Below, one piece after another: positions 1 to 12,145 of a stretch of 64,000 nt of DNA. Each line of letters begins with the position of its first letter. The stretch's first letter is position 1. The notes under the pieces are model-generated. The model was not told the DNA's origin and searched no databases. It saw only the letters and a program-made list of their open reading frames with translations. Source of the DNA: Mortierella alpina (lineage: Eukaryota > Mortierellomycota > Mortierellomycetes > Mortierellales > Mortierellaceae); contig JANATF010000015.1 in NCBI GenBank assembly GCA_029449245.1, forward strand, positions 434,001 to 498,000, given 5' to 3'. Position numbers and translations under genes: made by a program.

Positions 1-2211
1 AGCAACAAGGCTTCCACCTCCACTGTCTTTAGAACTTCACACTCCAATGTCTTTTCCTTCCCCACCGTCACCGTGGCCAGGACAGGGAGTGGAAAGAGTT
101 TTTCAGTCGACATGACCGGTGTTGCCAGCTTACCGATCGGCAGCCGTAGCAAGAGCAAAGACAGCTACTCACGGTCGGGAGGGTCAAAGGACGCGGACAC
201 CCCACTGGCGCCTATCATCACTGCGATTAAGCGAGGAAATTTTCTGCAGCTCTGCGATACCAATCTCGATATTTTGATTCGCGCCATGGCAGGCAAGAAC
301 TCGACATCACTGGAGACCATCAGTTTAACAGCACTGGCGATCTCGGGCTCGGATGGGAAGCTCCTCGCTCGATTGGTCAAGTCCTCTGAGGCGGCCAACA
401 TCAAGGTGCTGAAGCTGAACCGGAACGCGATCAGTCAGCAGGCGTCCAAGTTCCTGTTTGAGGCGCTCAAAGCCAACAAATCGATCACAACTTTGACCAT
501 GGTCCGATCTGGGGTGAACGATAAGGTCGTCAAGTATATAGCCAAGGCTTTGGCCAAGAACAACACACTCAAGGAGTTGGATTTGTCGAGTAACAGGATT
601 ACGGCTCAGGGCATGGAAGATCTGTCCGAGGCTCTGGCCTATAATCGCTCTCTGACGCGGCTCTGCCTCGAGTCCAATAATATCAGAGGCCCCGGAGCAC
701 CGGCCTTGGCACGACTACTGACCAAGAACCGGGTGATTCGACATCTCAACGTGGGTTCAAACGGCCTTGGGTGTGACGGATGCATCCTGATTGCCGAGTC
801 GGTGCGGTACAACCGCACGCTGACGTCGCTAAGTCTGGATTTGAACGAGATGGGACCCAAGGGTGCACATACCATGGCGGTGGCACTGGTGTCAAACCGA
901 CATCTGACGCATCTGTACATGCCTCACAACAACATTGGCGATCAAGGGTTGATCGAGATTTGCGAAAGCCTGAAACGAAACAAGACGCTGATCAGCCTGG
1001 ACATGGAGCTGAACCATATCGGACATGGACAGAGTGTTGCGGGTATGCACGCACTGGGCGAGGTCCTGAAAGTGAACACGACCCTCAGGGAGCTCAATTT
1101 GTCTTACAACATTTTCTCGGGCGCTGCGATTGAGGAGCTCATGGAAGGGGTCTCTGTCAACTCAACGCTGGAGAGTATCCTGTTTACCAACTGCTGCATT
1201 CCGACCGAGGGGGCGTTGGCGATTGCCAAGGTCCTGCCGTTGACAATTGGTCTCCAGAACCTGGGTCTGACAGCGAACCCGGACATTGCTGTGGAGGGCT
1301 ACTGGGCTTTGGCGACGAGTCTGGCCAAGAACCGGTCCATGAAAGGCATTCAGCTGGATTATAATTCAGAGGACCGGCATGCTCTCTATGAGTCGATTCA
1401 GCACTCGCTGACAAGGAATTTCATCTGGCAACAAGCAATTTATTCAGCATCCTGTCGTATCTTGACGCTCTCGAGGATCGTGCTTCTGGGACGACCAGCT
1501 CAACAAAATATGCTTCAGTTTCAACAAGTGCAGGAAGAGCAACGACTTCAACAGCAGCAACAGGGCAGTGGGGCCTGGAATTTACTTCGTAAAGTCGGTC
1601 TTGGCAGGAGTGCTTCCTCCAATTCACTGGTGTCGATGCTGTCCTTGGGCAAGAACCGCTCCTTGAACGATAGCGGCACTCTATCGAATGGATCGGATGG
1701 TGTTGGGGCTGCAGAAGGCATTATCGGCAGCGCCCACGAGTCTCGAAATGTGCCTCATGGTAACAGTCTGTCGCGACAGGGATCAACAAGCAATGGTCCG
1801 CAGATAGCCAAAGTGAATTGTGCATCGGCACTTTTACCACCACCGCCGTCAACACCACCACCTCCTTACAACACAAGTCTACCGATGCAACAGCGGCGGC
1901 AGCAGCCACAACAGCCGACGATGGACCTAGGCATATCAATACTCGGGTCGAAGGACTACAATGCTCACAAGGTGATGGCGAATCTAGGCAATATGCCGTA
2001 CGAGATCTTTGAGACGATCTGTGCCTTTTTGGATCCCGGGCGGACCATGACTATTGCTCAGATTCGGGCCACCGTCAGGACGGCGGGAGATCGTTCGACG
2101 TTGGTGGCGCACTATACGAAGGAGAAGATGCTGGAGCGGATATTCTGCAGTCGATTCATTCCCGCGGTTGGGATGCAGTATAGTGTCAAGAATGGAGAAG
2201 AGAGAGTTTGA
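1..2211 (+). CDS. Leucine-rich-repeat (RNI-like) protein with F-box-like C-terminus; 5' end may lie outside the window
   Basis: The frame is open from base 1 and ends in TGA at 2209-2211. The first ATG is at 112, so translation may start there (699 aa) or in an exon left of the window. From about residue 60 to 430 of the frame starting at 73 there are roughly ten ribonuclease-inhibitor-type leucine-rich repeats of about 28 residues, with LxxLxLxxNxI cores such as LKELDLSSNRI and LTRLCLESNNI. After the repeats comes a Ser/Gln/Pro-rich stretch with poly-Gln and poly-Pro runs, probably disordered. A segment near residues 640-660 (MPYEIFETICAFLD) resembles an F-box core. LRR proteins of this kind act as binding scaffolds; the F-box-like end could mean a ubiquitin-ligase adaptor, which is inference. 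No introns are needed inside the window. Confidence 0.8.
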   Translation, partial: SNKASTSTVFRTSHSNVFSFPTVTVARTGSGKSFSVDMTGVASLPIGSRSKSKDSYSRSGGSKDADTPLAPIITAIKRGNFLQLCDTNLDILIRAMAGKNSTSLETISLTALAISGSDGKLLARLVKSSEAANIKVLKLNRNAISQQASKFLFEALKANKSITTLTMVRSGVNDKVVKYIAKALAKNNTLKELDLSSNRITAQGMEDLSEALAYNRSLTRLCLESNNIRGPGAPALARLLTKNRVIRHLNVGSNGLGCDGCILIAESVRYNRTLTSLSLDLNEMGPKGAHTMAVALVSNRHLTHLYMPHNNIGDQGLIEICESLKRNKTLISLDMELNHIGHGQSVAGMHALGEVLKVNTTLRELNLSYNIFSGAAIEELMEGVSVNSTLESILFTNCCIPTEGALAIAKVLPLTIGLQNLGLTANPDIAVEGYWALATSLAKNRSMKGIQLDYNSEDRHALYESIQHSLTRNFIWQQAIYSASCRILTLSRIVLLGRPAQQNMLQFQQVQEEQRLQQQQQGSGAWNLLRKVGLGRSASSNSLVSMLSLGKNRSLNDSGTLSNGSDGVGAAEGIIGSAHESRNVPHGNSLSRQGSTSNGPQIAKVNCASALLPPPPSTPPPPYNTSLPMQQRRQQPQQPTMDLGISILGSKDYNAHKVMANLGNMPYEIFETICAFLDPGRTMTIAQIRATVRTAGDRSTLVAHYTKEKMLERIFCSRFIPAVGMQYSVKNGEERV

Positions 2212-5200
2212 AGGGCGGGAGAATGAGAGAGATAGAAAGCAGCAAAAAAAACAGCGTAGTATGAGCGGATGAGGAAAAAAGTAACGAAAACAAAAAAAGA
2301 AACACATTCTCCTCTCTCCACGCGGTCCATCAACAGTCTGTATGTAGGAGCTAGGTAATGCGCTGAATTCATTCTCGAAAACTGCCCGCGTTGAGACACA
2401 GTTGTTGACTATCAGGGGCTGCGTAGTGTTCGTGAACAAACAGGGGTGAGTCGGACATTCTCGTGAAGCGACACGCATGGGATCGGTCCGCGGAAGGATG
2501 CATGAGACGAGATAGGGAGCAAGGCACTACACAACTCGCCTATATCTTTCTGACTCTACCTGTCGAAGCTATGGTGCCGACAACACAAATTGCGCCCAAG
2601 CCAAACCCCTCTAGTTAAGCGGTAGGGAGGAAGAAGAAAGCCATGGAATGTAACACAATTCATAAGAAAGGGCGGATCGCGGGGTTGGATACACACCTGG
2701 CATTAATACAAAGAGAACATGGGTTCATTATTCTTCATCGGGAGGGGTAGGAGGTGGAGGTGGAGGCGGAGAGATGCTCCTAACATGCGTGACCAGGCGA
2801 TGGGTAGAAGTAAACAATAATGTGGTGTGCATCGGCTCTAGGCTTAAGCATGACAAACCAGGCACCCATTTTTTTTTTTTTTTTTTTTGGTTCTCCTGTA
2901 ACAAAAACAATGAGTATGAAGGCGCGGTGGCCCTTGCATCCGGAGCTGGGATAGCCCTATGTCGTGTAAACACGACCACTAGAAAGCCAAGACTTGCAGG
3001 ATGATGCAGAAGCCTTTCGATCCTTACCCCGCACCTTCTCTGCCGAAAAGGTGTTGGATCTGGATAGAGGAGCGAGCGTTCTGTGCGACCACCGTACCAC
3101 CCTGAAAAAACGCACATCCAAATCGTGCCTATGAACCAATGGCAACTAAACCCCCCAAAAACAAAACAAAACAATGGACAGGAGTCGAAGGAACGAACTT
3201 CCAACAATCATATGGCAAGAGGAAGGATGGAAAGGAAAGAAAAAGTGGGTCCTGATGTTCATCTACTCATGTGGTTAAAGCAAGGAGAAAAAAACCCCGT
3301 GCGTTGCTTTTTTGGCTCAAATAGAACTGCTATCGACTCTCTGACCTCCTTCCCCGCAAAATAGAAACCCATTTTTGCTGCTGTGTTTTGCGTGCATGTA
3401 CTACAATGGTGCGATGCTCGTGATCGATGCGAGAAGGGACCATAGAAGGGAAACTTGGGGACGATACTCCTGCATATGGAAATAAAGTGGGGTAGAGTGT
3501 GCGGGGAAAAGGCAAAGGCTGCCAAGGCGAAGCATCGTTCTTTTTTTTTTGATTCTGTGGAGAGACAATGCACAGCTTCAAAACCTGATAAAAACAAAAA
3601 AGAAGAAAAAAAAGTGGGTTCTGCGCAATAACCACCTGTTTCGATCATTTTGATCGCCTCTATGACCCTAGTCTGCAATCTGACAAGAGTTGCGATCTCT
3701 AGGTCTATTGTGGTCAGAGACGACGGAAGGCTAAAGGACCTCAGACACGTTGTTCACAGCTTAAAGTTCAGATTTTGAGACTGCGAAGAAGAGACCTTGC
3801 TGCTGCTCCGCTCGTCCTCGAGTTTTCGCTCGATTGTGATTTGATCGAATTGCGCGGGGAAAATGTTCAGTGCCCACCATCGACAATAAGATTGAAGCCG
3901 TGAGGGGGCTGCTGCGCTCATGAGTCTTTGGTGGTTTCTCCACCCTACATGTCTTTGCTGCGCGCACGAGAGTGTTCTGAACTACAAGGTGCAGTTGCAA
4001 GGTACAGTTGCAGCACGAACCTTGCTACAGCATTCCTTTTTAACCTACGTCCCTTGCTCTGCCGCGCTGTAGTCGGGCAAATGTGTATGTAAGGTCAAGG
4101 TGCTCTTCCATATTCACCCGAGATACTTTTTGTGCGCCCTTCCGAATGGTTGTGCGACGTTGGACAAGGGAGAGAGTGATTATGAATATGAAGAGAGCAG
4201 TATGTACTATGATCCTTATGCAGGAAGGTGGATGGTAGACACTGATGGAGAAAGCTTCGAGAGCCTCTACCCAATAGGGTTTGTTTGATACCTACATGAA
4301 AATACAATTGACGCCTATCTCTCTACCACTGGAAACAAAAAACACTCTGGCGACAAAATACAGTAATGGAAGAATATGAAAACATGCGGTGCAGCCCTGA
4401 CGAAAGACTTTAAGAGATGGAGGATCTGTCTGCTGAATTACGGAGAGTAGTTAACATATATAACCCCCTCGCTTCGTCGTGTGGCAGGAAAGCAGTCGAC
4501 TTTAGGAATAAGCAAAGAAGCGCAGGAGGCTGTCAACGAACGCTTTAGTCTGGAATAGATGCGTAACCGAAGTTCCTCTCTTAACATTGGTATCATATCA
4601 GTAGACTGGTATGGTTGACGCTAAAACACCACCTTTGAACGTTTTGGTCCTGTAGGTTCATATCCTAAAAGGAATCAGGCACGAACGGGATAGAGTCACA
4701 GTGCACCAAGCTGGTTACCCCGGGCATCACTGCTTACCATATCGGGGGTGCCGCTCTCAGGCGATCACTCGAATGTCGTCTCTTCAACTTGTTTTTTTGA
4801 CACTCAGCTCCATAGGGATGTACAGTTGCACAACAGGCCCGCAACAACTTTTATTAGATCGGATGCCTGTGCTTGGTCTAGGGGGAGGGATGTGCAAGTA
4901 TGTCTTTGGCCCTTCCTGTGCTTGACGTACAGTAGTAATGTTGTCTAGTCTACAGTAGAGTAGTCTAGTCTTGGTGCTGTAGACTCCACTGGTAGGCTTT
5001 CCTTTCGGCTCACAAAGTCAAGGTCCGATCGCCTCTCGCTCATCATGAGAAAAAAAAGATAAAAAATCGAGCTAAGTCTGTCAGAGATTGCCTGCTCACA
5101 GACTGTGCATATGCCCTTTTGGCACTTCTTGACGCCCATTGACTTCCCGAGTGCCTCCCAGCAGAGCGTCTGTCCTGAGAACAAGAAAGGCTATCAGTTT

Positions 5201-6473
5201 TTTTAAAGACAGCGGGAGGACGAATCGGTAGCCCGGATAATGATATCTGCACATCAGACAGCATTGCATGCGCAATCAAGCGTCGTTCTACGGGGCAGCA
5301 CTGGCGCTTCAGAGTGTTTCTTATCTATTGCATTAAGGCATTCTGAGCAATCAAGAGTAACGAGTAGAAAATGAACTCCTCCTTATTTCTACAGCATGCT
5401 TTTCAAAGACTCTATCCATAGTACATACACCAAGATAGCGTCGTCGGGAGTGCGACACCAATGAGCCTCTCAGCGCAGAGATATTACTCAAGCAAGTGAA
5501 AAAAACTTGTTGCAGGTGGAAAGGATCAAAGTTCAACTCAACCAATTAGTGTTTCCCCCGCAATTTTCCTTTTCCTTCAGACCTTTTCTGCTGGTCGTAA
5601 AAATACACATTGCCACACTTTAGAGTGAGCGATATTTCAACAAACAAGAAGGAAACACTCCGACGGCGTCCTCGATAGGCTGTTGTATGTTCGTGGAGAT
5701 AGTGCACAGATGGGGTATTGTATGAAGAGATTGATCTTGCAGCAAACGTGAACCGGACATGGGCATCAAGCACAAGCGCGGAGAGGCACGTATCCACTTT
5801 TTTTTGGTTTTGTTTGTTTGTACCTGCCATTTGTTTATGAACGACGCATCGTCTCGCTATGGTGAGGGAGAAAGGACTCATGCAGCACACATGGCAGGAA
5901 AGATCAACAAACCCGGAACAGAGGTCTGACTATTGTAAAAAACGGCCAACGAATTCAATTTTTTGCTGTCGTCTTATTTGTCTATCTGGCTGTACTCTGA
6001 CTGTCGATAAGCTACAGGCAGCCTGGAACTCTCACCATTCAGTGCGCTACTGTAGTCCCATACCCCTGTGTCCGCCAGCAGCACTCTTGCCGTAAACCAA
6101 CCGTTGCAGAGGCAAGATAAAAAGGGACCCTAATCCAAGGTTTTTTTTTTTCTCCTTTTTTTCTTTCTCCGCTTGCTCTGCTGCCGCTCTGCTTTTCGCC
6201 CTTTCTTCCACTGCCTCTCTCCGTCAGTCGGCTCTTAACACCTTTTCCTATTTCCTCTCTTCTCTTCTTCGTCTCTTCCTCTGCACCTTTCCTTTTCTTC
6301 CTCCCCGTCGAAAAAGAGCCGCGCACGCCGAGGTCCCATTCCTCCTCCACCCCCAACCCTCCCCTTTGCACTAGTTGTTAGAGCTCCAACCGTGAAGCAC
6401 CTCTATCAATCCCCCCTCAACCTCCTCTCCCGTTTTTCTCTCATCACACCTCCCCTTTCGACTCCAAGCAGCC
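2212..6473. other. Long gene-free spacer
   Basis: About 4.3 kb between the LRR gene and the purine permease. It has many short homopolymer runs (poly-T at 2870-2889 and 3541-3550, poly-A near 3603) and no ORF with recognisable domains or plausible exon structure. The last 300 bases (6140-6470) are strongly C/T-rich on the plus strand, as expected for a promoter and 5' leader of the permease. One short ORF, 4100-4288 plus, has an acidic and aromatic tail but no support as a gene. Confidence 0.6.
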
Positions 6474-8804
6474 ATGGGTTTCCTTGACAGACTCAACCAC
6501 AATGTGGCTACTTCCCGCGTAGGAAGACACTTCCGCCTTGAGGGCTCTGGTGCCCGTCGGGAACGTCTCGGTTCCAAGTTCACTACCGAGATCCGTGCCG
6601 GTCTGACAACTTTCGTCACTATGGTAATACTTCCCTTGCAAACACTCCTTCCTGGCTTGTTTTTCGTTTTCGCTGCTCTCGATTTTCTATGGTCTGAGCA
6701 GCAAACAAAGAATGCATTAGCGCTCTCCCTTTCACTCTTCACACACACTCGGTCCCACTCGCATAATTAATTTCAACGGTGCCTTGTGTACCTTATTACA
6801 CTTTTATCCATGACGGATATGGTTATGCGCATTATGGCACACTTGTTGCGCCGTTTGGCTTCGACACTCCAGCAACCTGTGTGTGGGAGCAAGCGTAGTC
6901 GCTTCATGGCACAATTCTATCCTCACTCTTCCTTGTGTTTTATTGCATGCATGATATCGCAAGAACCTCTCCTCTCGTGCTTCTCTGCACGCCGTTAACA
7001 GCAACATTAATGAACGTCAGGCCATCAACTAATCAGCTCCTTGTCCACTTTTGTCCATTATCTTCCATCCCATCCCTCGGCCGATAACCCACTGGCGATG
7101 CACTCCCGATCCTTCCTTCCTCCTTCCTCCTTCCTCCTTCCTCCTTTCCTTCCTTCCTTCCTTTCTTTCTTCCTTCCTTCCTTCACTGTCTCTCAAATCA
7201 ACGACCATCACTGTCAATTATGATGTTAGGCTTACATTATCTCCGTCAACTCGCTGATCGTGGCCGACTCTGGTGGAACGTGCGTCTGCAACAATGGCAA
7301 CAATGCTACCGACGCCATCTGCGCTACCGATCCAGAGTACGCGAAGTGCCTTGACGTTCTTAAGCTGGACATGGTCACTGCCACCGCTGCCATTGCCTGC
7401 TTCTCCACCCTCTTGATGGGTCTCTTTGCCAACTTGCCTATCGGCCTCGCCCCTGGAATGGGTTTGAACGCCTATTTCACCTACACTGTCGTCGGATTTC
7501 ACGGCACCAAAAGCATCAAGTACGAGACTGCCCTCGCTGCCGTCTTCATTGAGGGTATCCTCTTCATCTTGCTCTCTCTCTTTGGTGTCCGTCAATGGCT
7601 CGCTCGTCTGATCCCATCTTCTATTAAGATTGCAACCGGTGCTGGTATTGGTCTGTACCTTTGCTTCATCGGTATGCAGTCTTCGGCTGGTATTGGATTG
7701 ATTGGGCTTGACAAATCGACGCTCGTTACTCTTACTGGATGTATCAGGGATGCCGCCGGTGTATGTGTTGAAGGATCGCACATGCGTGGACCCCAGACCT
7801 GGATGGGTATCTTTGGATTCATCGTCATAGCTATCTGCTTGCTCTTCCGTGTCAAGGGCGCTGTCCTTGTCGGTATCTTGGTCGTCTCGATTCTCTCCTG
7901 GATCCGCGGCACCACCTTCACCTACTTCCCCGACACTCCCGCCGGCAACGCCTCCTTTGACTACTTCAAGAAGGTCGTGACCTTCCACCCTATTCAGACA
8001 ACCATGGGCAAGATGGACTTTAATCTCAACAATGCCGAGATCTGGGTCGCTCTGGTCACGTTCCTGTATGTCGATATTATGGATACCACCGGTACACTCT
8101 ACTCGATGGCCAAGTTTGGAGGCTACATGTACAAGAACGGCGACTTTGATGGCTCGACTGCCGCCTTCCTTTGTGACGCCACCTCCATCTCTGTCGGCGC
8201 CGTCTTTGGTGTCCCTCCCGTCACTGCCTTTATCGAGTCGGGTGCCGGTATCACTGAAGGTGGTCGCACGGGTCTGACCTCGATCACGACAGCCATCTTC
8301 TTCTTTATCTCGCTCTTCTTCTCGCCTATTTTTGCATCGTTCCCTCCATGGGCCACAGGTCCTGCCCTGATCGTGGTCGGTTCCATGATGGTCAAGTCTG
8401 TGCGCTCCATCAACTGGGACTATGTTGGTGATGCCATCCCAGCCTTCTTGACCATTGCCATGATGCCCCTGACGTACTCGATCGCGTACGGTCTGATTGC
8501 TGGTGTGGGTTCCTACGCCGCCATCAACGGAACGGTCTACCTTCTCGAGCTGATCTCTGGAGGCCGTCTCACGCCCGAGGACAAGGATCTGAGAGAGCCT
8601 TGGATTAACGAGAGCTTTACGTGGCAGAACGTCTTGCCCGGCTGGATGCAGAAGCTGGTGTGCAAAATGCGCGGCGAGATCTACGTTGATCCTTTGGATG
8701 TGATTGAGGAGGAGGAGCGTCTGGAGCGCGAGGCTGCAGCAGCAGCTGAGGCGACGGATGCCAAGATCGATATGGATCGCCACCATGAGATTCCCAAGTA
8801 CTAG
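6474..8804 (+). CDS. azgA: AzgA-type purine (adenine/guanine/hypoxanthine) permease
   Basis: Two exons, 6474..6623 and 7230..8804, encode 574 residues, the usual AzgA length. Exon 1 ends ..TTFVTM at a GTAATA donor, and exon 2 begins AYIISVNS after a TTAG acceptor. Together they restore the conserved AzgA N-terminal block in phase 0. The protein is a multi-pass plasma-membrane transporter of the nucleobase-cation symporter 2 / AzgA-like family. It carries the diagnostic block PIGLAPGMGLNAYFTY near residues 115-130 and the motif VTAFIESGAGITEGGRTG, both linked to substrate binding in this family. The expected role is proton-coupled uptake of adenine, guanine and hypoxanthine for salvage. The 606-bp intron is long for this window and holds a TTCC repeat near 7110-7185. 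The C-terminal tail is short and acidic. Confidence 0.92.
7105..7190 (+). repeat. TTCC/CCTT-rich simple repeat inside the permease intron
   Basis: Runs of CCTTCCTC and TTCC units lie shortly before the 3' splice site of the azgA intron. They extend its pyrimidine-rich tract and help explain the intron's unusual length. Confidence 0.85.
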
Positions 8805-9419
8805 ATTGAACGCGTGCCTCCAATTCCCTCTATGCCGTATACCTCACTTCACCTCACCACCTCACTACACTCGTAATACAAAGCAAAAAAAAAATTGTAC
8901 ACAGGCACAGCACCTTTGTGGAGTTGGCTACCTGCAACCTTTTGTTTCGCGCTTGCTCCGATTTTACCTTGCGGGCTCGCTCAACTCTCGATGCCCACTC
9001 TTTCTACACCTTTTCTGTCCATTGCACCTTGTTTATTCACGTACCTGTCGACTTGCATCTCCTTCGCTGCTTTGTGCATACGCAGTGTAAAGTCCTTCCA
9101 GATGCTGGTGCACCCACGTATGTTCTTCCTACTGAATTTAGAGATTAGCCTTGCTTGTTGAGGCCACCTTCAGCAGCTATGATTATAATGGAAGAAACGC
9201 CTTTCTCTTTGACTGGTAGTGAGGCAAAAGGTCGAACCAACTTTTCCAAGCTCTGTAGCGTTCGCGGCTGCTGTGCTCCTGTCCTTTACTGCTGCTGGCG
9301 CCATTTGCTCACTCACTCTCCACCCTGTCGACTCACTTACCACTCTCTACCGTCTCGACTCACGTACCACTTCCAGCACCAACAGCACCATTTTTACATA
9401 CCTTCGCCACTCCTCACAC
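8805..9419. other. Intergenic: permease 3' flank
   Basis: No coding signal seen. The first part should hold the azgA 3' UTR. Nearby ORFs in 8890-9160 overlap one another in all frames and lack domains. Confidence 0.5.
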
Positions 9420-10030
9420 ATGAGGTTCATCCAGTTTGACGAGATGCTGGAGAGGAGAAAAGTCGCCGCAGAGGACGTCAGCAACCTGCATGTCCATGTG
9501 GACTTTGGCTACTACTTCTTCAGAGCACGCGAGAAACTTCACAAGATGAGATCTCTCAGTGGCCTGAACAACTCAGGTCCAGCAACAACAACGCGGTCTT
9601 GAGCAATACAATGTACTACACGGCATCCGACGACAACGTTCATCCACATTAATGGACCATGCACAGCCCATAAGATCCTGGCGAAGATTGAGCGCAACAG
9701 GGTCGCCAACGAGAAGCGAAGAGAGGCGAGACTTCCAAGGGACCTGCAAAGGGCAAGGACAAGGCCGTAAAGTCTGAACAAGGATCGTCCTCAGGTAAGA
9801 AACGAGCAGCTGATCGTCCTTCCAAGAGACCTGCAAAAAGCAAAGGCAGGGCCGTAGAGACTGAGCTAGGATCAGCATCAGACCAAACAGACCAAGCCAG
9901 TGACCAAGGCAGAGATCGAGCTGAAAAGGGCATGGCCGTGGAAACCGAGCAAGGATCAGCAAGTGGCTGAAAGCGTCTGACCGGAAACCGAGCAAGAGTG
10001 GCCGAAAGGATATAGATGTAGGCCAGTGCT
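9420..10030 (+). pseudogene. Decayed gene with frameshift and lysine-rich internal repeats
   Basis: From ATG 9420 a protein-like frame runs to a TGA at 9600-9602. The same frame reopens and carries a charged helix-like stretch (about 9650-9729, KILAKIERNRVANEKRREAR). A one-base shift near 9730 then moves the signal to another frame, which stays open to TGA 9967-9969. The second part has about three imperfect repeats with an 84-87 base spacing (SKGPAKGKDKAVKSEQG, SKRPAKSKGRAVETELG, and a shorter copy). The coding signal broken over frames, with charged residues kept, indicates a recently decayed gene; the family is not recognised. Weaker open stretches to about 10588 could be its old 3' end. 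Confidence 0.5.
9731..9966 (+). repeat. Imperfect tandem coding repeat, 84-87 bp period
   Basis: Three related copies begin near 9731, 9818 and 9905. The common core reads roughly TCCAAGRGACCTGCAAA then GGCCGTRGARACTGAG, followed by AGGATC. The period is a multiple of three in each case, so the repeats grew while the sequence was still coding. Confidence 0.55.
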
Positions 10031-10969
10031 GATTTCGTCTTCGGTGACGTAATTTAGGCGAGATCCGAGCTTAAAGTAGCGCTGGGAGCGAGCAGTGGTG
10101 TTTCCTTCTCTTTGCTCAATATCAAAAATGGAATGTGATCCCTGCTACTCATCCCTCTGAAATGCATCCATCAACGTCGATATTGGCGACGATACATCCA
10201 TCAGCGCCCTGCCGTGCATCGGCCCCATCCACCACTGCACTCGCATCCTGGAAGACCCAGGATCAATTGGTCATTGGACAAATGGGACTAAAGGGAACAT
10301 CACCACCACCTGGCCCTGGATCAGCACCATCCTCATCCAACAAAGCGCCTCGACTTGGCAACTCCTGGACCGATAAGACCAACAGAGGGACCTGTCATCA
10401 ATACTTTGGGAAGAATCTCTCCTGTTCATGCAACCTCGACAAAGATCATTCATTGGCAAGAGCAGCTCAGAGGGAAAGGAAGAGCGACAGAAAGCCTGAG
10501 ACGTGTGATGGAAGATCTTCTTTTTGATTCAATGCTACACTCGTCAGCAGCTCTCTCTCGCCCTCTCTCTACTTTTGTGGCACGCTAGCTTTGTCTCTTC
10601 CCTCTATTGACAACTCGCGATCAACAAAGGAGCATCAGTGGAACTAAAATATCACTTGACTTCGGATGTGGAATCAGGACAGGATTATGGCACTATCAGG
10701 AACTGAGAACAGCCCTTTTTTTCTGGTCATCGGGTTACTTGAGAGTGGGAGGATGTTGGACAGGCAGTTTGTCGCTCACTCTTGAACAGAGCAGGGTCAT
10801 GACCTTCTGATCTGATCTCTTTTCGTTCTCAAGTGATGATCAATGAGCCACAAAGCAACAAAGGAACTCTCCGTTTCTGCAAATCCAACCGCCAGCCAGT
10901 AACCGTCCACACTTTGTTTCTTCAGACGTACTTACCTTTCTCGCTTTCCTCTCCCTCTCACTCTAACAG

Positions 10970-11510
10970 GCCAAAAAGGACGTTGCTGCCAAGCCTTCGT
11001 CATCCTCGGGTGGCAAAGCCAAGAAGAAGGTACATTTTTTGCAATGATATACCACTGGAGGTTTTTTTTATGAACGCGTTGTCTGTATATTCACCTCTCA
11101 GTGACATGTTATTGACACGAGAGAGAAGAACTCACATCCTGTGCATCCAGTACAAACGAACCTGCAACAAAGATCCTTATTTCTAATCTCTTTTATTATT
11201 TCACTCTCGTTATTAGAAATGGTCCAAGGGAAAGGTTAAGGATAAGGCCAACAACGCCGTCATCCTTGACAAGACCACCTACGACAAGCTGATGAAGGAG
11301 GTCCCCACCTACAAGTTGGTTTCTCCCTCCGTCCTTGTTGACCGTCTCCGCATCAACGGCTCCCTTGCCCGCGCTGCTATCCGCGAGCTCGTCACTATGG
11401 GTCTCATTGTCCCCGTCTCCACCCACGGTGCCCAGTGGATCTACACCCGTGCCACCGGCGTTGAGGAGGAGGCCAAGAAGGCCCCCAAGAAGGCTGAGGA
11501 TCAGGAATAA
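10970..11510 (+). CDS. RPS25: 40S ribosomal protein eS25 (start exon not located)
   Basis: Exons 10970..11029 and 11217..11510 encode 117 residues plus a missing start. The first holds a Lys/Ser/Gly-rich tail ([20 protein letters not shown]), the second the conserved eS25 body ([47 protein letters not shown]). Both exons are in phase 0, flanked by a strong pyrimidine tract with CTAACAG at 10963-10969, GTACAT at 11030 and TTATTAG before 11217. By family the protein sits in the small-subunit head near the E site. Phase 0 at the first acceptor fits an upstream exon carrying only ATG, common for fungal ribosomal-protein genes, but no ATG-GT was found in the 1.5 kb upstream. An alternative start at 10833 with a GTAACC donor near 10899 would give a non-conserved N-terminus. 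Confidence 0.88.
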
Positions 11511-12145
11511 ACTTCTTTTTCTATCTTTGCTGCTTCCTTGGAAAATTCAACCAACCAACTCACCGTACAATACTTTTGTATTAAAAAACCTATTCAAAAA
11601 TATCTTGTGTGTGGCCTTGGTACATGAAACTATGGGAGGGCGTGTGTCCAGGGGCCAGCAGATGTGCCAATGGATTGGGAATAATAAAAAAAACTTTGAA
11701 CGCAACTTGCAGCGCTGCGGATGGAATTATGAGACGGATACCAGCTCGTCGTATGCAAGCAACGTTCAAGGCTCGCCTCAATTAGTAACAGATATATCAG
11801 GCGAGTCCGACTTCTTGCTCGATATTAAAATACTCCTGAAACGTCCTACGGTCTGATCCTGCTACTTATAGTGAGATTTTTGACCAGAATTTGCCCGGGC
11901 GCATTCCTTCTACGATTTGCCTCCGCAATTCGCTTTAGATTGATTTTTCTCGCTCTACGAGAGTGCTTGAACATCAAGTGTGAAATATCTGCTGCAGCGC
12001 TTGTCCAAATGTTTTCAATTGGCAAAAATAACAACAGCCAAGACTTTTGTTGCACGCAACTCTGGAAACTCTTCCTTTCGGCAAAAAGCTGATCGTCGGT
12101 TCGTTCAAGAAACAAAAAAGAGATCTTCAAACCAAGCAAAATATG
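11511..12145. other. Intergenic between eS25 and tRNA-Met
   Basis: Holds the eS25 3' flank (A/T-rich near 11580) and short unsupported ORFs. Nothing else seen. Confidence 0.5.

Noticed and set aside
7218-8786. 522-codon ORF on the minus strand
   Set aside because: It lies exactly antisense to the azgA second exon and its composition (Asp/Gly/His/Arg-rich, no domain) is the mirror of the C-ending codon bias of the real gene.
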